Below are positions 62,699 to 62,972 of a stretch of 62,972 bases of DNA, in pieces (within the stretch, counting starts at the first letter, position 1; each line of letters opens with the position of its first letter). The stretch lies in NCBI GenBank assembly GCA_964563585.1, contig CAZLXG010000004.1:1-62972 (forward strand), given 5' to 3'. Under the pieces are notes generated by a model, which saw nothing but the letters and a program-made list of their open reading frames with translations, had not been told where the DNA came from and searched no databases. The position numbers were made by a program, and so were the translations under genes. This stretch comes from CAZLXG01 sp964563585 (lineage in GTDB: Bacteria > Bacteroidota > Bacteroidia > Flavobacteriales > Flavobacteriaceae).

Positions 62699-62832
62699 TT
62701 AATAGATATATAAGCCACCACCCGCTAATAATTTCTCATTGGCACCAGCTTTTTTTTCATGTGTAACCAAGCGTGAATCAAGACCATAGAAAACAATGTT
62801 AAAAATAGATTTAAAAAAAAAGGTTAGGAATT
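62699..62832 (-). pseudogene. C-terminal remnant of an outer-membrane protein
   Basis: The minus strand reads KSIFNIVFYGLDSRLVTHEK, KAGANEKLLAGGGLYIY and TAA (62699-62701). The alternating pattern and terminal aromatic strand are those of a beta-barrel C-terminus. An upstream TAA leaves only ~45 codons, without start. Confidence 0.5.
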
Positions 62833-62846
62833 GTGGTTATAGGATG

Positions 62847-62910
62847 TACATTTGCACCCGCTTAGCAGCACAGACCTTAAAATCTGTAGAGCAAAGCACC
62901 GTTCTTAAAG
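62847..62910 (+). promoter_or_regulatory. tRNA-type promoter followed by tRNA-Leu-like debris
   Basis: TACATTTGCACCCGCT matches the start region of the tRNA-Lys transcript (TATATTTGCACCCGCT). Downstream, ACAGACCTTAAAATCTGT looks like the anticodon arm of a tRNA-Leu(TAA), but no acceptor or T-arm can be found, so no functional tRNA is called. Confidence 0.4.
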
Positions 62911-62972
62911 CCTATTGAAAATAGTATAAAAAAAGCTTAAAAAAGTTGTTGTGATAATAAAAATGTGTTGTA

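Noticed and set aside
62871..62920. Functional tRNA-Leu(TAA)
   Set aside because: Only an anticodon-arm-like piece is visible; no acceptor stem or T-arm can be paired.
1..62972. CRISPR array, prophage, integrase or defence island
   Set aside because: No regularly spaced repeats, cas, integrase, structural phage or restriction genes were seen on either strand.

Overview
The window is about 63 kb of AT-rich DNA from a member of the Bacteroidota, almost certainly a Flavobacteriaceae relative. The signs are type IX secretion 'type B' (CHU_C-like) C-terminal domains, Bacteroidota promoters of the TAnnTTTG type, no Shine-Dalgarno sequences ahead of genes, surface lipoproteins with acidic residues just after the lipobox Cys, and family members typical of flavobacteria (DUF5606, zinc-site-less TGT, FKBP lipoproteins). 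A run of exactly 100 N at 8494-8593 shows a draft assembly. The gene content is mostly chromosomal housekeeping. There is no phage, plasmid, IS transposase or CRISPR array.

Layout. 1-4077: an ABC-2 exporter (5' gene cut by the window edge), an MscS channel and a sigma-54 activator lacking a DNA-binding domain. 4129-11131: a secreted coiled-coil protein, PPK2, a Nudix fossil, an M28 peptidase, an alpha/beta hydrolase, a gap-split DinB-like gene and two membrane enzymes. 11258-17044: lysA, sucC, DUF1456, TerB-like and uvrB. 17070-27211: three large type IX secreted adhesin-like proteins in a row, two of which share 1,253 bp that appear identical. 27241-34172: an ABC-2 exporter, a kinase-like protein of unknown role, heme A synthase, CCA transferase and a Sua5/YrdC protein. 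34244-40647: an envelope glycan (probably LPS core) locus with two glycosyltransferases, a kinase, a fused GT9-GT2 enzyme and an LTA-synthase-like transferase. 40669-48486: dapD, ruvX-def-DUF5606, a frameshifted Crp/Fnr regulator next to a palindromic operator-like site and a lipoprotein, TlpA, tRNA-Leu and tRNA-Lys, aroK, a PRTase and an S4 protein. 48568-58678: FKBP lipoprotein, beta-barrel, tgt-lptFG-EamA, accA, dnaB, AI-2E family and a secreted protein. 58752-62383: the thrS-infC-rpmI-rplT translation operon, then an intergenic tail with a structured element and gene debris.

The most striking pattern is the number of broken or fossil genes: Nudix 3' end, GxxExxVY fragment between inverted repeats, Crp/Fnr (-1 nt), VCBS/UnbV fragment between two tRNAs, EamA transporter (+4 nt in an ATTT tract), a fragment after the AI-2E gene with a 10-bp tandem duplication, a headless lipoprotein and an outer-membrane tail. 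Some may be sequencing errors; those that lack most of the gene cannot be. No clearly new multi-gene system is visible. The best leads are the kinase-like orphan at 29227, the Crp/Fnr-palindrome-lipoprotein unit, the GT9-GT2 fusion locus and the dispersed hairpin repeats.
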